DNA of 64,000 nucleotides from Chionis minor (Eukaryota > Chordata > Aves > Charadriiformes > Chionididae), in NCBI GenBank assembly GCA_013398295.1, contig VZSF01000046.1, positions 248,001 to 312,000 of the forward strand, read 5' to 3'. The notes under the pieces are model-generated. The model saw only the letters and a program-made list of their open reading frames with translations, was not told the DNA's origin and did no database searches. Both the position numbers and the translations under genes were made by a program. Shown here piece by piece: positions 45,001 through 60,000 of the stretch (its first letter is position 1; every line of letters begins with the position of its first letter).

Positions 45001-48000
45001 ATTGTTTGCTGGCTAAAAAGATGTAGAAAGTAACAGATTAAATTATTCCAGTTCTTTTGGTGACTGTGGTATTGTTATATTGCAGTGCTGTAAGTAACCT
45101 TATCTTCCCCAACATTCACATTTGCTCCTTAGTGTTTCAGTGGAGATCTAGGTTCTTATGTTCCCCTAGCACCACCCTTGGTCTGCCGCTGCAATCATAT
45201 TGCTGCTTTTTCAAAACTGTCAACGTGCTTCTCTTTCCTACTTTACCTAGTTAAAAATGCGTTAGACTTTATTTCAGTGTCTTTAAGTAACTTCTCCCTG
45301 TCTTCTTTACCTGTGATCATACTACGTTTTTTGCTTTGCTTTTTCTCATTTGTCATCCTGGCAGTGACAGTGCTTTATAGCCAATATTACATTTTTCATT
45401 CTCTCTGCCGCACCTCTGCTTTTTTTTTTTTTAATGATTTCACAATCCTAGTGTTCTATTTTGTGGAAAAACCTAAGGTATTACTTTTAGAAGGCTATGG
45501 ACACTTAGACTACAAAATTAAGTGCCCTTTTTAGATAAATGTAACAGGAAAGGAAACAGTGACTGAGGTAACAGAGAAACTAAAACCAAATAAGAACACA
45601 GTAGCACAATCAAGGCATGTACTTGCTAATTAGTCTCATTCATTTATTGATGTTACCTTGCATCTTTTTTCCATGATCCCTTTTTATTCACACACACCCC
45701 TCCCCCTGTCCTGTATCTCACTGTTTGTGATAGATGTTTCTGTAAAGCTTTTGAGTGTAGAAACTTGTCTTCTATTCCTCTTTGTACTTTTAAGGAAAGT
45801 TGGGGGTGAAGGCAATGGGGGCAGGACCTAGTGTGTTAAAATAAGTGAGGAAAGAATATTGTGGTATACCACAAGATCACAGAAATAAACTGGTGCTGCA
45901 GAGAAGAAACACATGGTCCTGCTTTATTCTAATGGGTATCTGAATGGATACAGAGGTAGTATAAATTCTCACTGGATTCTTTGAGTCATCCAAAGTTAAT
46001 CTAAAAAATAAATAAATAAAATCAACAAAGATGTTGATTTTATTTTTGCAAACTGTAACTTATTTTTGCAAGGGTAGTCTAATATTGCTGGGTTTTGTTA
46101 ATGGTTTTATAATAACATGAAAAACATGACAGTATCAAAGGTCTAATGTGTCATAAGCAGTTACGCACAACTGCTTAATAACTAATAAGTGGTTACAACA
46201 ATTCACGCAACTATTTTTGTAAAGCTTTTTTTGTGAAGGTCTGTCATTTAGGTAGATAGCGTATAGTTTTACTTTTTATGAGGCAGAACTGAAAATCACA
46301 CTTCATACTGGTCATGTAAGAAATAGTGGTTCAGAGCCAAATCTCAATGTAAAAAAGAGAAATTCAGATATAACTAGCATTACAGCTTTAATTTGCCTGA
46401 AATATTAGTTTGACATAACTTTTTTAACCTATCTGTTGTCTTTATATTATGGATATGTTCTAAAAGCTACAACCAGTTAATTCTGAGTTTATCTTTCTAT
46501 AGCATATCCTTTTCCTTGTCCTATATGCTTTCCTCCTCCCTTTACCACTAATGACTGCTGTGAAGACTGTGCAGTGTTGTTCCATTTGAGACCTGTGGTT
46601 CTCTATTTTCTTGCACGGCCTTTTCCAGCTGTCCCACTCTGGGTGATGCCTAAGTGAAAATACTGCCCTGTTGTTGAGCTGAAATAATGGTGCCTGTCTC
46701 CTCATGAGACAGGCCTAGAAGCATCTCACTGATACTAAATGAGCTCTGGACCTTCTAAAGTGAAATGAAGCAGTAAGGAAAAGCATAGATGAAAGCTCAT
46801 TTATGACAGTGTTCCAAACTTATACATCACTAGTACATACAACAGGAAGAATATTTTTCATTTTTTTGTAATTGTTAATGTGGTCAAGTGTATTTTCTTT
46901 GTCACTTGTGTGCATCCACTATGTTTCCACAAAATAAAGTGTTCTTTCATTCAGTAGTACCTCACTACTCTTTCAAAAGCATCTCATAAGCTTGTAGAAA
47001 ATTGGCCTGAAGCAAACTTTTCTGCTAAGGCAGAAAAACCCCATGTTCCACACCCCATGTTCCCAAAAATCCCAAACAGGTAGTGCTGTTTCTTACTGGG
47101 CCAAGATGTCCTTGTCCCCTCTTGGGTTTCAGGGAGACGTGTAGCTGATGCTGCCACTTTCCTTGTACCCAAGACGGGATGCTGTGTGCTTTTGTTACAG
47201 ACTTGTTACTCCAAGGTCGCCTGAAAAACACTGTGAAAGGAGGTGTAAGGATTATTTTTTTTTCTTCCTGATTTCCTCTGAATCATGCGGCGGCTTATCT
47301 GTCCAACAGTAGCTTTGAAATTTTGATGTGTTTTACGTTCTCTAATGCTTGACTGCTTGAAATCTTCCTAACTCGGATTATCTTTTGTCGTAAAGTTCTT
47401 GCTTGACCTTGGCAGGATTAAAATTTTCCTGACCTTATTTTGCTTAACCTTATTATTAATAAATACCTTATTTCCAGAGATCACATGCCTTCTGAAGTGA
47501 TGGGTTAACACGGGGCGGCCATCTTACGGCCTGGGCCTGCGGCTTAACCCTGCGCTCGGGCCGCCCCCGGGAGACTGGAGGAGGGTAGTTTACACCGTCT
47601 GCTTGTTAGTGTGGTCCTCAGCTGCTACCCGATAAGAAGATTAAACTCTTACACAAATCTTGTAAAGGCAGTTTATGATGAAGGGTTCTGCAGTCATGAG
47701 CGAGAAGCATCAGAGTAGTTTGTATTTCTGCACAACCCTCAGCGGCCTCGTCAATTATCTATTTTTCATAATGCCACCACTGAGTTTGCCTCCTGTCACA
47801 GAGGCGGGAGGTTATTGTTTAGAGCGTGCTGTGTGTAATTTGAACTCTCGGTTCCTGCAGTGTGAAAGCTTTTGCTTGGTTTGTGGGACAGAGGCTTGTT
47901 TTCAGTCCTCCACAAGTCTCACCTGAAGAGGGTGGTTGGGATGGAGAGAGGCACCATTCAAACGTGCTCGGAGCAGGTGACAGGGTGACTTGCCAGTGAC

Positions 48001-51000
48001 TGGAATATAAACGTATTGTCAGTTTGGCTTTCTGCCTGCTTCCCATTTCTTTTGAATCTCTTTGAATTTGGGCAAAAGTTGGAGTACATAAAGAATTGTT
48101 TCTTGTGTACACTAATTTTGGTCGTAGCAAAATGTTTGGTTTATGCGATCTTTTTATATGGACCATATTGTCAGCTCTTGCAAAATTTGGAATTTTATCA
48201 GCACTTATACATGTGGTTTTAAGGTTTTCCTGTCTGGTGTTCTTTTTTTGAGAAGCTGTCTGTTTACGTTATGTTTCCTTAGATGTTTATGGTTGCCAAA
48301 CATAGGGATTCATTAGGACTTCAGAGACTTTTTTTTTTAAAAATCTCAACTGAGTCTTTCTAAAAGCAGATGTGTAAAGGGGAGCTCTCAAGGGACAATC
48401 TATATGTGAGCTAGAGCTATTGTTAATGTGTTGGGGTTTTTTTTCCTCTTCCTTTTCTGCAGGTTCATGTGTTCTCAGTTACCTAACCAGGTACTGAAGA
48501 GCATCAGTATTATTGACAGCCCTGGCATTCTGTCTGGAGAGAAGCAGCGCATCAGCAGAGGTGAGTTGCAGGGCTTGAAAACAACCAAGCTCAATAACTA
48601 TTTTTGCTGTACTGGACAAGTCATCATCCTAATCTGTTGGGGGCCTGTTTTGGTGGTATTGAGTGGTGGCGTGTCTCAAACTTTCTAACTACAAGGCCAA
48701 TTAAAACCATGTTTTAAGGCTGGAAGTATTGTTTGGAATTTTTACTCTTGAAAACTGGTGGAGTCAGGATGTCTGTCACCCTACGGCTATGGTTCCATGG
48801 TCTGTTGACTAATTAGTGCTTTGACACTGCTGAGAAAATGCCTTATTTCCATCATTTTAATAGCTTCCCACAAAGTAATAATGAATAGGCTCTTATATAT
48901 AGTATTGGTGTTCATGAATGAAGAAATGTTTCATAGTAGTTATAGCTCTTCAAGCTGGTCATGTTTAAAAACTGGGTTTTGGCTATAGATAAGGTGCTTT
49001 TATTGTAGGTGCAGCTACTAGTGTTGCTTCTTAAGGTTGCTCAGTCATGCCATAATATAATTTTCAGTCAAAAGACTTAGGGTAGCAGGAGGAAGAGGGA
49101 ATGAGATTTTTATTTTTTTAAATGAAATGAACATTCTGTGAAGATCTGAACCCTATTTTTAACATGCTCTTTAAGAAATTAGCCTATCTATAAAAAAAGC
49201 CTACTGAAACAGTGTGATGTAAATAACTTTGTTCTTTGATTCCTTCAGCTGCATTTAAGTGCATGCCAGAGGTTTCTGCAGGGTTGCAAATGGTAGTGAT
49301 CCAGTATGTGGCTTATGCTACTGTCTGTTTTCAGACCTTTGCTTAAGAAATGGAAATGTGTGTGTTTTGTGTCTGTGGGAGGGGGAAGTAATCAGTTCTT
49401 TAACATACCACAGCTGGAATTGTTTGAGGAGATCCTGGAATGAGTACTATATATGGCAGCTGTGCAATGATAGTCTTGTCTTCACCTTGCACTGACAATG
49501 AGAGACTAACATAAGACTGTCATCTAACCTGTGTTTGCTTAGTAAATTGGTCTACTATATGTTTCTGGATTCTTTGTTCATTGTCTGAATGTGTTTTTTC
49601 TCCTCTTTGTCGCTTACATAGTCATGTAAAGCATTTATCATGGGGAGAGCTGTGTTTTAGTGTATGTGATATATTGGTGAAGTAGGAGAAATGAACAGCA
49701 ATGAGTGCTCTATGTCTGTGCAAGCAAAGGCTTGAATGTTGCCAAACCAGATGAGTAAAATAAATACTACAAGTTGGTGTTTTTATTTCTAAGTAGAAAT
49801 GATAAAGTGTGTAACTAATCATCTTTAATCTGATAAGATGTCCACAAAATATTTAAGTCTCAGTTTACAGAGAGTGATAAAATCAAAAATGGTCCTATAT
49901 CTCCTACTTCTGCTTCTCTATTTTTGGATTCACACTCCCTTTTTCTCCACCAGGAAAAACCAGGCTCATCTTTCTCCCTCTCTACTTCTTAAATCAAAAG
50001 AAAATGCTGCCTGGCAGCATTGAAGTATCTGCTGCCACTTCCATAAGAGTATGGAAGTGACATGAAATGAGCAGAAAACTGAAGCATCATATTAATATGC
50101 AGTGAAAAAGTGAGGAATGGTGTGACAAAATTCAACACCATTAGGGATCGCTGTGGAAGTTCCAGACCTCATGTGTAGGACGGATTTGTGTTTTACTCTG
50201 GCTTATGTTTCACTGGTAGTCCTGTGTTGCTTAAAGGATCATGGCTCTTCACTGCTATCTAGAATTCTGGTTGTAACTTAACAAAACACGTGACTGTTAC
50301 GCCTTTATTGCTGAAAAACTCCATTTCTTGATGGTGTGTGCCTTATCAATTGTTTTTATGGCCTAGCTGGCCTGCCCTCTGATATGGTAGACTTTTACCC
50401 AAGTTGACAAGTCATAACCTCAGACTCTGCTCTGTTTCACAGGCTTTAACTTGACTAATTGGCATTTCATGAATTTTTTTCAGTGTGTTAAGGATTGTCT
50501 TGAATATGTAACTTGGCATAGTTCTTCTATCCCAGATGTGGTATTCTCCTTTATGCTGTGTAGCTTTAACCAGTGTGGTTGTACCATAGATAAGGGCTTG
50601 GGAGTCAGCTTTAGAGCACTGTTCTCGCTGTGCCCCAGGTTTGCAGGGCAACTGCTGCCAAGATTTAAGGTTTCATATAGTTAGGCATCAATATACAGGA
50701 AGTACCTACAAGTTGCTGTATGGACCTATTGCATGCTCTTATTGCACTCGCCCGTGTCTGAAATACTGCATAGTCAAATACATTTCCTCTGTATGACTTT
50801 TGGGCTGCTTATGCAGTTTCTGTACAGGTGGCTTTGTGGAGTACAAACTTGACTTGTCCTGTCGTATTGCACGTAGCAAGGCCTGTCTGACCTGCTTCCT
50901 GAAGGAGTCGGACTGACTTCAACGTATTTATGCTACGACTCTGATTTAGCACGTTTTGAAGCTTGAGTTGCTTAGATTACTTTTTAAATCATTGTGCACG

Positions 51001-54000
51001 AATGTAAGCAGGATCCTACAAGATGTTTTCTGCTGTCCCTAAATGTGTGTCTGTCAGAGAAGGTTCTATTTGTACACCTTCAGACCAACAAAGTTGTTTG
51101 GTTTTTTTTTCCTACAAAATGTGTGTTGTTAGCCTTAAACTCACTGGCTGCTGCTCATGGAAATAAGGTTGCAGCTGCTGTGCATCGCTATGGGAACTGC
51201 CATTTCTTTTCACTGTGAGGGTGATTATAGACTTAAACATAGGGGCGCTTTTCTGTGCTTGCCAGAAAAGCTCTAAATATACAGAGTGATTCTTCAGAAT
51301 TTATTTTCTAACAATTTCAGTTTTATAATTCAAAATCTTATAGTTAAGCAAACTTTTTAAGCTCTTGGTTTCTTTTTATTTCTTAAACTGTTGTTTTTCC
51401 TAAGAATCTTGCTGATATTTTCTAAATAATATATACAAGATGAGATTTTTTCCATAATCCAGTAATGGAACGTGACATTTAATAACACCTGGTAGAGCAT
51501 TCTTAGATGCTTTCTATTCCGCATATCATTTGTCTGTTCATATCTGACTTTTTTAATTACCTTTCTAGAAGTTTGGCTTGTTTCTAACACTGGTAAGCAG
51601 CAACTTTTCTTATTGGTGATGTTTTAATGTGTTTGATTGAAGAATAACATTACAGGACCTCAGAGTAAAACCTTCACTCTTTGCTGTTGTTGGTTTTTTC
51701 CATCTTCCTGTGAGCAGCTGCTTAACTATTTACCTATGAATGGACGTAACACCTGCATAATGATAGAATTTAGCAGATATCACTAGGAGTAAGGTGGAGT
51801 CTTTGAGACAACAAAGCAATCAAATGTTAACTTTCAGTTTTAAAATGCAGGAAAACAGTAAAGGGACTATGTAAGAATACAGGATATGCACTACTTCCCA
51901 GCATGTTTTATTTATAACTCTGGAAAGCACTCACGCCACGGATGAAGGAGCTGTTTGCTTTCTGAAGGGTCAAAAATATGCACAGAGTGCAACACTCAAA
52001 GCTGTGTCTCTTGACACACCTTTCCCACTCCTGTTGTCGGCAGAAGGATGTGCCAGAAGCTTCCTGCCCGTCAGTTCAGGGCCTGCTCAAGTGGCTGGAG
52101 GAGAGTGTGCAGACCTGTGCCAGCATTGTCCCCGGTCAGACAATGCCTGTCTCTGTGCTGCTTCTGTGGCATCACTGGTGACGTTCACAAAGACCGTGTC
52201 AGACAGAAATGTGCATATGGTCTGCAAGACTTGGAAGGAACAATGAGCGTAAGGAGAAGAGGAAGGTGAAGCAATGTCTGGCCAGAGTATGCGGAGGAAC
52301 TGCTTTTAGAAAGGGGAGGAGGGTTGGCTCATGATTGAGCGGCACAAAGCCAAGGATTTCTAGAAGTATGGGGGCAAAGCTCAGAGGAAAATGGAGGATA
52401 TTGGTTAGCTCACATTGTTAGAACAGGAGCTACTTAAATGCAAGTAATTTTCTCAGTTCAATCTGACTTGTGAAAATGTGGTCATGGATAAAGTAAGGTG
52501 ATGTATATAGTTGCAGCATTGCCTCTGGCTTTTCCTTGCAGTGAGACACTGTACATTCCCCTTAGGATTAGTGCACCAACAGGAGTGCAGTAAGAGTGTT
52601 ATCCAGCAGTGCTGGATTGAGACAGGCTTTCATTAACGTAACTGGAAACTGCCACCCTGGATGGCAAGAAGGGCATCTTGCCATGTGCGGCAGCTCCCTC
52701 TGAAAGACTGGGATGGTTCAGATGCTTGCCTGCGGCAAAGCATTAGAAGAACGGCAGATTGGGGATGGGGGGGGAAGGCTGTCCTTGTCCACTTCCAAAC
52801 TGTGTGTTGTAGCCGTGTGGTACTTAGGCAGCAATGGCAGGTGAGATCTCACCAGCACTCTGCCCACCCCTGGTTCATCTGGTAGGTGGATATTGTTCTC
52901 TGAGCTTGGAGGCTCCTCATTGCAGTATTCATCTGAGAGGCGCCTCTCTTCTGCTGTGCCAGTAGCACCAGCCCCAGGGGAGGAAGAACTGGACACTCTG
53001 CCTGTCTGCACTTGAAGAGGATGGGTGGAGTCCACCAAGTCTCTCTAATTGTTTTCTCAGTTGCAAAAGCTTTGGGAGATGGTACTAGGGCAAGCTGGAA
53101 ATTATTTACCTTGGGCCCACAAGGGAAAGCCTACAGTTTGTTTAAATCTTTATTGCTAACTAGCACACAAAATTGACCTGTGCTCATGCTGTGTGATTGC
53201 GTGGCTGTATCTTTGAGTATGGCTGGTGGCTGTCAAGCACAGGGCTGGTACTTTGCCTTGTGCTAATGACACGTAAGAGCTCATGGTGATTCCTCTCATC
53301 AGTGTTTCCAGGGCCAGTAACTACGTTCAGTCTCTCTCCAAGTTTTTCATCTCTTCCTTGTTGTTCCGTGTTGTTCTCTGTGGTCTCTGCTCAGCCTGTT
53401 ACTGATGCCCGACAGTTATGCCTCTGTTGGAGGCAGCAGCTCGCTCCCTCCATGCAGCTTGGGACAAGCTCTGCAGAGCTGCTGGTGGATCACTGCTTTC
53501 CTCTGGCCCCTAGCTGGGTACAAGGGCGTCTTGTGACTTTCTAATTCGCATTGGCCAGTAGGTACTGGCAGTTGTTCCTGGTGAGACATCGACCCTCAGG
53601 CTGGATATAATTGCGGAGTCCAATCAGTCATTGGAATAAACCTTTGAAGAAATAACCAACAATGGAGCAGCAAGAGGCTGAGAAGTATCAACATCAGATT
53701 TTTTTGGTCAGGTTTTCCAAGCTGCTCCTTGTTGACCTAGTGTGACTTTGAAAGCCCTAATCCATACACATGTACTATATGTGACAGGATCCTAAATGCA
53801 TTGTCTCCGTGCTGTCCTATGTTTCCTTTCAAGATCATTTCTTTGACTGATGGGATAGATCTGCATTTTTTTTGTCTGTGGAGACAGGGTGGAGAAATTA
53901 TGACTTCAGCCATGTGAAACCCTTGGCTGAAATATTTAACCATATATCATTTTTCTGTAGCTAAGACTTACTCTAATGTTTAACCACTGAATCTGTGTAT

Positions 54001-57000
54001 AAAATAGGTTCACTTCTAATGACAAATTTTCATGAAAATGAATAGATTTTTTCAGATTTCTTTATGAGGTTTTTCTTACGAGTTTTCAAGAAGCAGACTT
54101 TTCTTTCTCCAAGAAAATGCTTCATTAATGTTAAATTCATATTTAAAATAAATTTATTGCTAATTAACATTTACTTGTTGACCATACAATTGTTTTTACG
54201 GTTCAAAATCCATCAAATGTGTGGTGGGAATTTATATATTTAACTAGCCTTATAAGTCACCTTTGCACATACCCATTTGTTGAAAAGTTAATAGAATTTG
54301 ACTTGCTTCACTTTGCAATTTTATGTATTTCATTTCAAGCAAATTTTCTTCTACATGAGTGAAATCAGAATAGGTTATCGCATGGGTCAGATTTGTGCAC
54401 TGGTGAACTATACTGTGATATGCAAGTGACGTACAAGATCTTGCTTCTCTATTTCCTGATAAATTTTAATAAAGATAAATTTTAATAAAGATAAATTATT
54501 CATACTGATTTTGATAAGATTGTTAATGTAAAGTGAGAAGAGTTCTCTTTAAGATGTGTTTTGTGCAGCTCTTGTCCTTGCCCCCACTTTTCATCTTGTG
54601 TTTAGCTCTTCAGGAATGGGTCACAGGAAAGAACAAATGTATGAAAGCACCAGAACAGCATTATCTGGAAAGGGGCATTTTAGCATTCCTTACAAAATAA
54701 TCCTTTTAATGGGAAAGGTTATGTTGTCCTTTTGTTTGTGTTTTTTTCTATGGCCAGTTAATGAGTCTGGCCTGTATCCTTCTGAATGCTAATAATACCT
54801 TTTTAGCATAGCCTTCTCCTTTCAGTTTGATGTGTCTGTGCTGGATTCTTAGTGAAGTTTTATGATCTGTTTTGGGAAGGTGAGGGGCAGGTAACTGGGG
54901 ACATTTTCTTACTATTAACTAGAATTTCTGGATTTCATTTCATATGCTATTTGTCACTTTTAAACAAAAAATTTAAGACTGAGTTCTTTCCTGTGTTGCT
55001 AAACATGCACAGATATGCTCCGTGACAAATCCAGGGGTCACCATTTTTCCTATTACTTCCCTGTATGTCTGCTTTTCTTGATGTTGGCCCTAATCAGGTT
55101 GTACTGACAAGCAAAAAAAACCAAAAAAAACCACAAAACACCAAACTGATTTGCTTTTGGGTTCCCTGTTAAAGACCAACAACTTGAAAGTATAGTGAAT
55201 AATGACTTGAATGAACCAGCATTGTTTTAAGAAAAGCTAAGCAACTTTACAATGTCCTCATACCTTTTTATTTGTACTGTTTAAAAGATGCTAGGGAGAA
55301 TGAGAAGGGGTGAAGAGTGTTTTGCTTGTATCTGGACCAGGTGTATGAAGTGTTTGTATAATTGGCTCATGAGTAGTCTAAGTGGGTTTTCTTTGCTGGG
55401 GGATTGGAGGTTTAAAAGCTTATCTTACTCAGCTGAGAAATGACCAAAGACACCCTGGAGGGCTTACTGGTGGTAACTGAGCTTTCTTTTCTGTTGGCAT
55501 TTAAATACATGCTACTGGTAGCAAAACTGTCAATTCTGTTTGGGTTACTTTACACCAGACTTTGCATTGTGACTTCTCCCTCTTATAGCTCTGATTTCTT
55601 TCTGAGAGGAAGAGGAGGGGTGGGATGTTGGCTCCCAGCTCATACCTTATTGTTCCTTACTCAAACCAGATGAGTCACATCCATGCCAAGCCCAATGCCA
55701 CATCACTAGTGATGACTCTGTGGATTAACTGTGTCACTTCTGAATAAGGAGCTCCTGAATGCTGTTTGTTGTGTGGACTAAGCTGCCAGCTGCATTTATA
55801 AAAGCGTTCAGACAGGTGCTATGAATAGACTTTCCTTTAGAACACAAAGAATTTTGTTTCAGGTGATCAGAACACACTGCTCATTGTGTTCTGTAACCTG
55901 TTGCATCCCCAAAGCCATCATAAATGTAGGCATGTTACTTGTAAATTGGATTTCCAAGTTTGCTGTGGTAGAAATAACAGCAAGTGTTGCAATGCAAGGA
56001 GAGATGAGTTCAGAAATGGTTTTAAAATCCAAATATTTTCGGTTGCTGACTTAGGCTGGAGTTCTGTGCTTGCCCTCTTTTCCTCGTTAGTACAGCTAGG
56101 CAGCGCTACCGAAGTGGCCAGTGTTAACAGTGATGAAGAGAGCTTGTGATAAGAGCCCCACTGAGCTGCTTAGCTTGGGTGCTCTGGTGGAGCCCAAACT
56201 CCCGTGAAGAAGCAAATATGGGTGTGAGACAGTAACTCACAGCAGCACAAAAGATCGTGACATAGGAGATGGATGGCAAGGTTGAAGGAGGAGCAGTGAT
56301 TAAAAAAAAAAAAAAAAAAAAGAAAAGTCCGAAATAGTGAAACTGGTCTAAAGAAGTGTAGGATACAGTTGTCCTGACCTCATTACCCACAGACACTCTG
56401 CTCCAGGTGGTCTGTCTCATCTTTCCCACCCAGGTAGATTCTCTTGTTCTCCATCCCCAACCCTACCTTCTCTGAGACTCACTTTTCTGAATGACAGGAT
56501 TGTAATAATGTGTTCTTCCTTCAGGCTATGACTTCTGCCAAGTCCTTCAGTGGTTTGCTGAGAGGGTCGACCGCATCATCCTCCTTTTTGATGCCCATAA
56601 GCTGGATATATCTGATGAGTTTTCAGAAGCTATTAAGTCATTCCGGGGCCAGGATGACAAGATTCGAGTGGTGCTTAATAAGGCCGACCAAGTGGATACA
56701 CAGCAGCTGATGAGGGTCTATGGTGCACTCATGTGGTCCCTGGGAAAGGTGATCGACACTCCAGAGGTGCTGCGGGTCTACATTGGCTCCTTCTGGGCCC
56801 ATCCTCTCCGAAACACAGAGAACCGAAGACTCTTTGAAGCTGAGGCACAGGATCTTTTCAAGGATATCCAGAGTCTCCCACAGAAGGCTGCTGTGCGGAA
56901 ACTCAATGATCTCATTAAGAGGGCAAGACTTGCAAAGGTAAGAAAAGATAAAAACCTGAATTAACTGAATGAGCAGCCTCTTCTGTCTCTTTCAGTGTGT

Positions 57001-60000
57001 ACTTCCTCACCATTCCCAATCTTTCTCTACATATAAACTGTGTGGTTTTCAGCATATGGATTGAATTGTCAGTTTTTCAAGGAAGAGGTAGCCATGGAGG
57101 ATATAGAAGCAAGTAGGAGGAAATCGAAACTTGTACTGGGAGTAAAGGGACTCCCCCTTTAGAGAAGGGATTTGATGCTTTTTATTAAAGCTATTGTTTG
57201 CTTGGTAAGGGAGTGGATTATATTATTTTTTTTAAACTGTGTAGTGAGGTAGTCTTAATGCTACTTTTTGGAGATAAACCCCCTTTTTTTTTTTTTTAGC
57301 AAAAGCGGGTAAGTTGAGCCCCCTTTAAAAAAAAAAAAAAAAAAAGGGGGGTGGGGGGCAGCAAAAAAACACAACCAAAACTATTCACATGCAACCTGCC
57401 ATAAGCTTTTTTGCATATTAATGCCTTAATGCATACTGCCAATCAGCTGTTGTGGAAAGACACTGACTAAATGCATTTGTTATATCCTGGAATACAAGAC
57501 TGATTAAAAGCCTCAGTCATGCTGAAGTATAGGTAGTGATGAATTAGAGAGGTGCGTGTGCATTAGATTGACTCTCTTGGGCCTCTCAGGTTTTATCTTC
57601 TTCATTCCAAGTCACAGAGACACTTGGGTGATACAGACTTTGTACTGTCATATCCAGAAAAACTCATCTCATTATCCAGAACATGAGTTATGTGCTGTAC
57701 TGTCGATAGCCCCTTGTTTTTGACTCTGGAGAAGTACATGCATTGTATGCAACTTAGTCACTGACTAGTGTGTGTGGGGGCAGGCTGTGTGTGACGACAC
57801 TGTGTCTACAGGTGAGGATTTAAAAGCTGTTTAATTTTTTTGATAGATCTCTTGTTATCTTTGGTGAATGACTGGATGTCACTTTAAAGCTTTGTGAATT
57901 ATCACCAAGCTTTAATTACCTATTTGTAAAACCTTCTGGTTATATTTTACGCTAATCTTCAGACTCCCTGCTCAGCAACATTAGCTTCATTCATCCTTTC
58001 TTCTCACAGCCTGACAAGAATAAGTTTTAGTTGCCATCTAAAATACTTCTTTGCCTGTTTCTCTGATTCTGCAGTGGTTTCTTTTATTGTAGCCCTGCAG
58101 CTGATGTTAGAATAATAGTTAAAGCACTGCCACGCTTCTTGGTTTTTTTTGAAAAACTCAAGAACAAAATTGGTGATTCAGGAATTATGATTTGTCATTT
58201 GAAAAGTTGGGAAACAAGGAAAACTAACGTCAGAATACTTGGGGAGAAAGCTGGTGGTACCAGACAAAAATTCTAACTTTAAAGTATGTTGTCATTTCCT
58301 GTGCCGTTATCAAACAGAATATGAGTTGAGTTAATGCAATTGCCTTGGAACACATTTTTATGTGGAATTCTAAGCAAAAATAAAGAGGACTTACGCTTAC
58401 ATTGATATAAGAATAGTCTTGTGGGGATGTGTAGATGACCTTTAAAGGCCCCTTCTTCCAAGCCAACACTTCTTGTGTTGGCTTAATTCTCTGTATATAA
58501 TGATACACTTAAGTGTGTTTGTTTGGTGTGTTTTTTTTTTAATGGACTAAGCTTTAGGGCACCCCATGGCAGTTGCTTCTTTGAAAATTCCATTTAAAAT
58601 CATATTCATTCCGCTTAAAAGCATGTTCCTGATGATGTTGTATTAAAAGCTGCTATAATAATCTGTTTTGTGGTGGTGTCAGCTTTTTCCTTTTATTCAT
58701 TACAATTGTTTTGGAGGTGGAAAACTCAGATGGATTGTTCTTAGGTGTTCCTATGTAAAGTAAAATAAAAATGGATAAAGGTGAATACAAAATGCAATGC
58801 TTAGAGGGTACGCTAATTAGACAGCTATGGAAGGGGAATAAACTGTTTATCTGCAGGAAAGCAGCAATGTAATCTTTCCTGTGTCATCTTTCTATCTTCC
58901 AAACTGAACGTAAAGTACTGACACTCAAAAAATCATTTATACAGTGTTGCATGGTATTTTTTGTCCTATTTTTTAATCTCTTCTAAAGCATGCACAGTAA
59001 CCACAAACAAAAGCAAACTGTTCGCTTGCTGTCAAATTTGAGCATTAGCTTTTTTTAAGTCTTGTGACTCGCTGCCCCATTTTGAAGATGGGAACTGTTC
59101 TTATCTATAAGAAACACATGTGCCTACTTGCAGACCTTAGACCACATAGCATAGACGTGCAACGGTTAGTGCCTCTGAAGTATAAACATACTTGTCTGGT
59201 TTTGATAGAAGTATTATTTTAAATATAAGATCCATAAAATTACTTACATTTATTTATAAACTCTCTTAGAAATATCCTTTTTGAATCTCTTAGAATCATA
59301 GAATAGTTTGGCTTGGAAGAAGGGACCTTTAAAGGTCCTCTAGTCCAATCCTCCCTGCAATAAGCAAGGACATTTTCAACTAGATCAGGTTGCTCAGAGC
59401 CCTGTCCAACCTGACCTTGAATGTTTCCAGGAATGGGGCATCTGCCACCTCTCTGGGCAACCTGGGCCAGTGTTCCATCACTCTCACTGTAAAAAAATGT
59501 CTTCCTTGTTCTGTCATTCTGGAGTAATACGTCTATGCTATTAGAAAGCTTAATACATTTATGCAGAAGCCCTGCTTCTTTATGCTGTCAATTTTTCTTT
59601 CTCCCCTGTAGAAATTTAAATTTATCTGCACTTAAAATTCATGCACTTATTCTAGATATGAAGTGATACGGAATGCATATTCTTGTCCATTTTTTGCTGT
59701 GGTTCTGTTAATAGTCAAATGTGAAAGCTGGGATGTTAAGACATGCAAAGAAGTGGCTACACTTTTTTTTTTTAAAACAAAAGAGAAATTTTTTTTCAGT
59801 TTCCATTAAGCCTTCTAAATAAGGAAAGGAATGAGAGAGCACTTTCCCTGTACAGGTTATGTGTTAAGTTTGTACAGAATACTATAAGGTGCAGTCTGTG
59901 GTGTTTTAGTAGTTATTAATTATTACACCATATCTGCGTAATCACTTTTTTCTAATGATAGTTTTTTGGCGTCATCTGTGTTTTCCCAGTCTTCAAAATT

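Noticed and set aside
51978..53544. Cluster of overlapping open frames in EHD4 intron 3, considered as a nested gene
   Set aside because: Several frames are open at once, none has recognisable domains, and EHD4 exon 3 to 4 splicing is complete without them.
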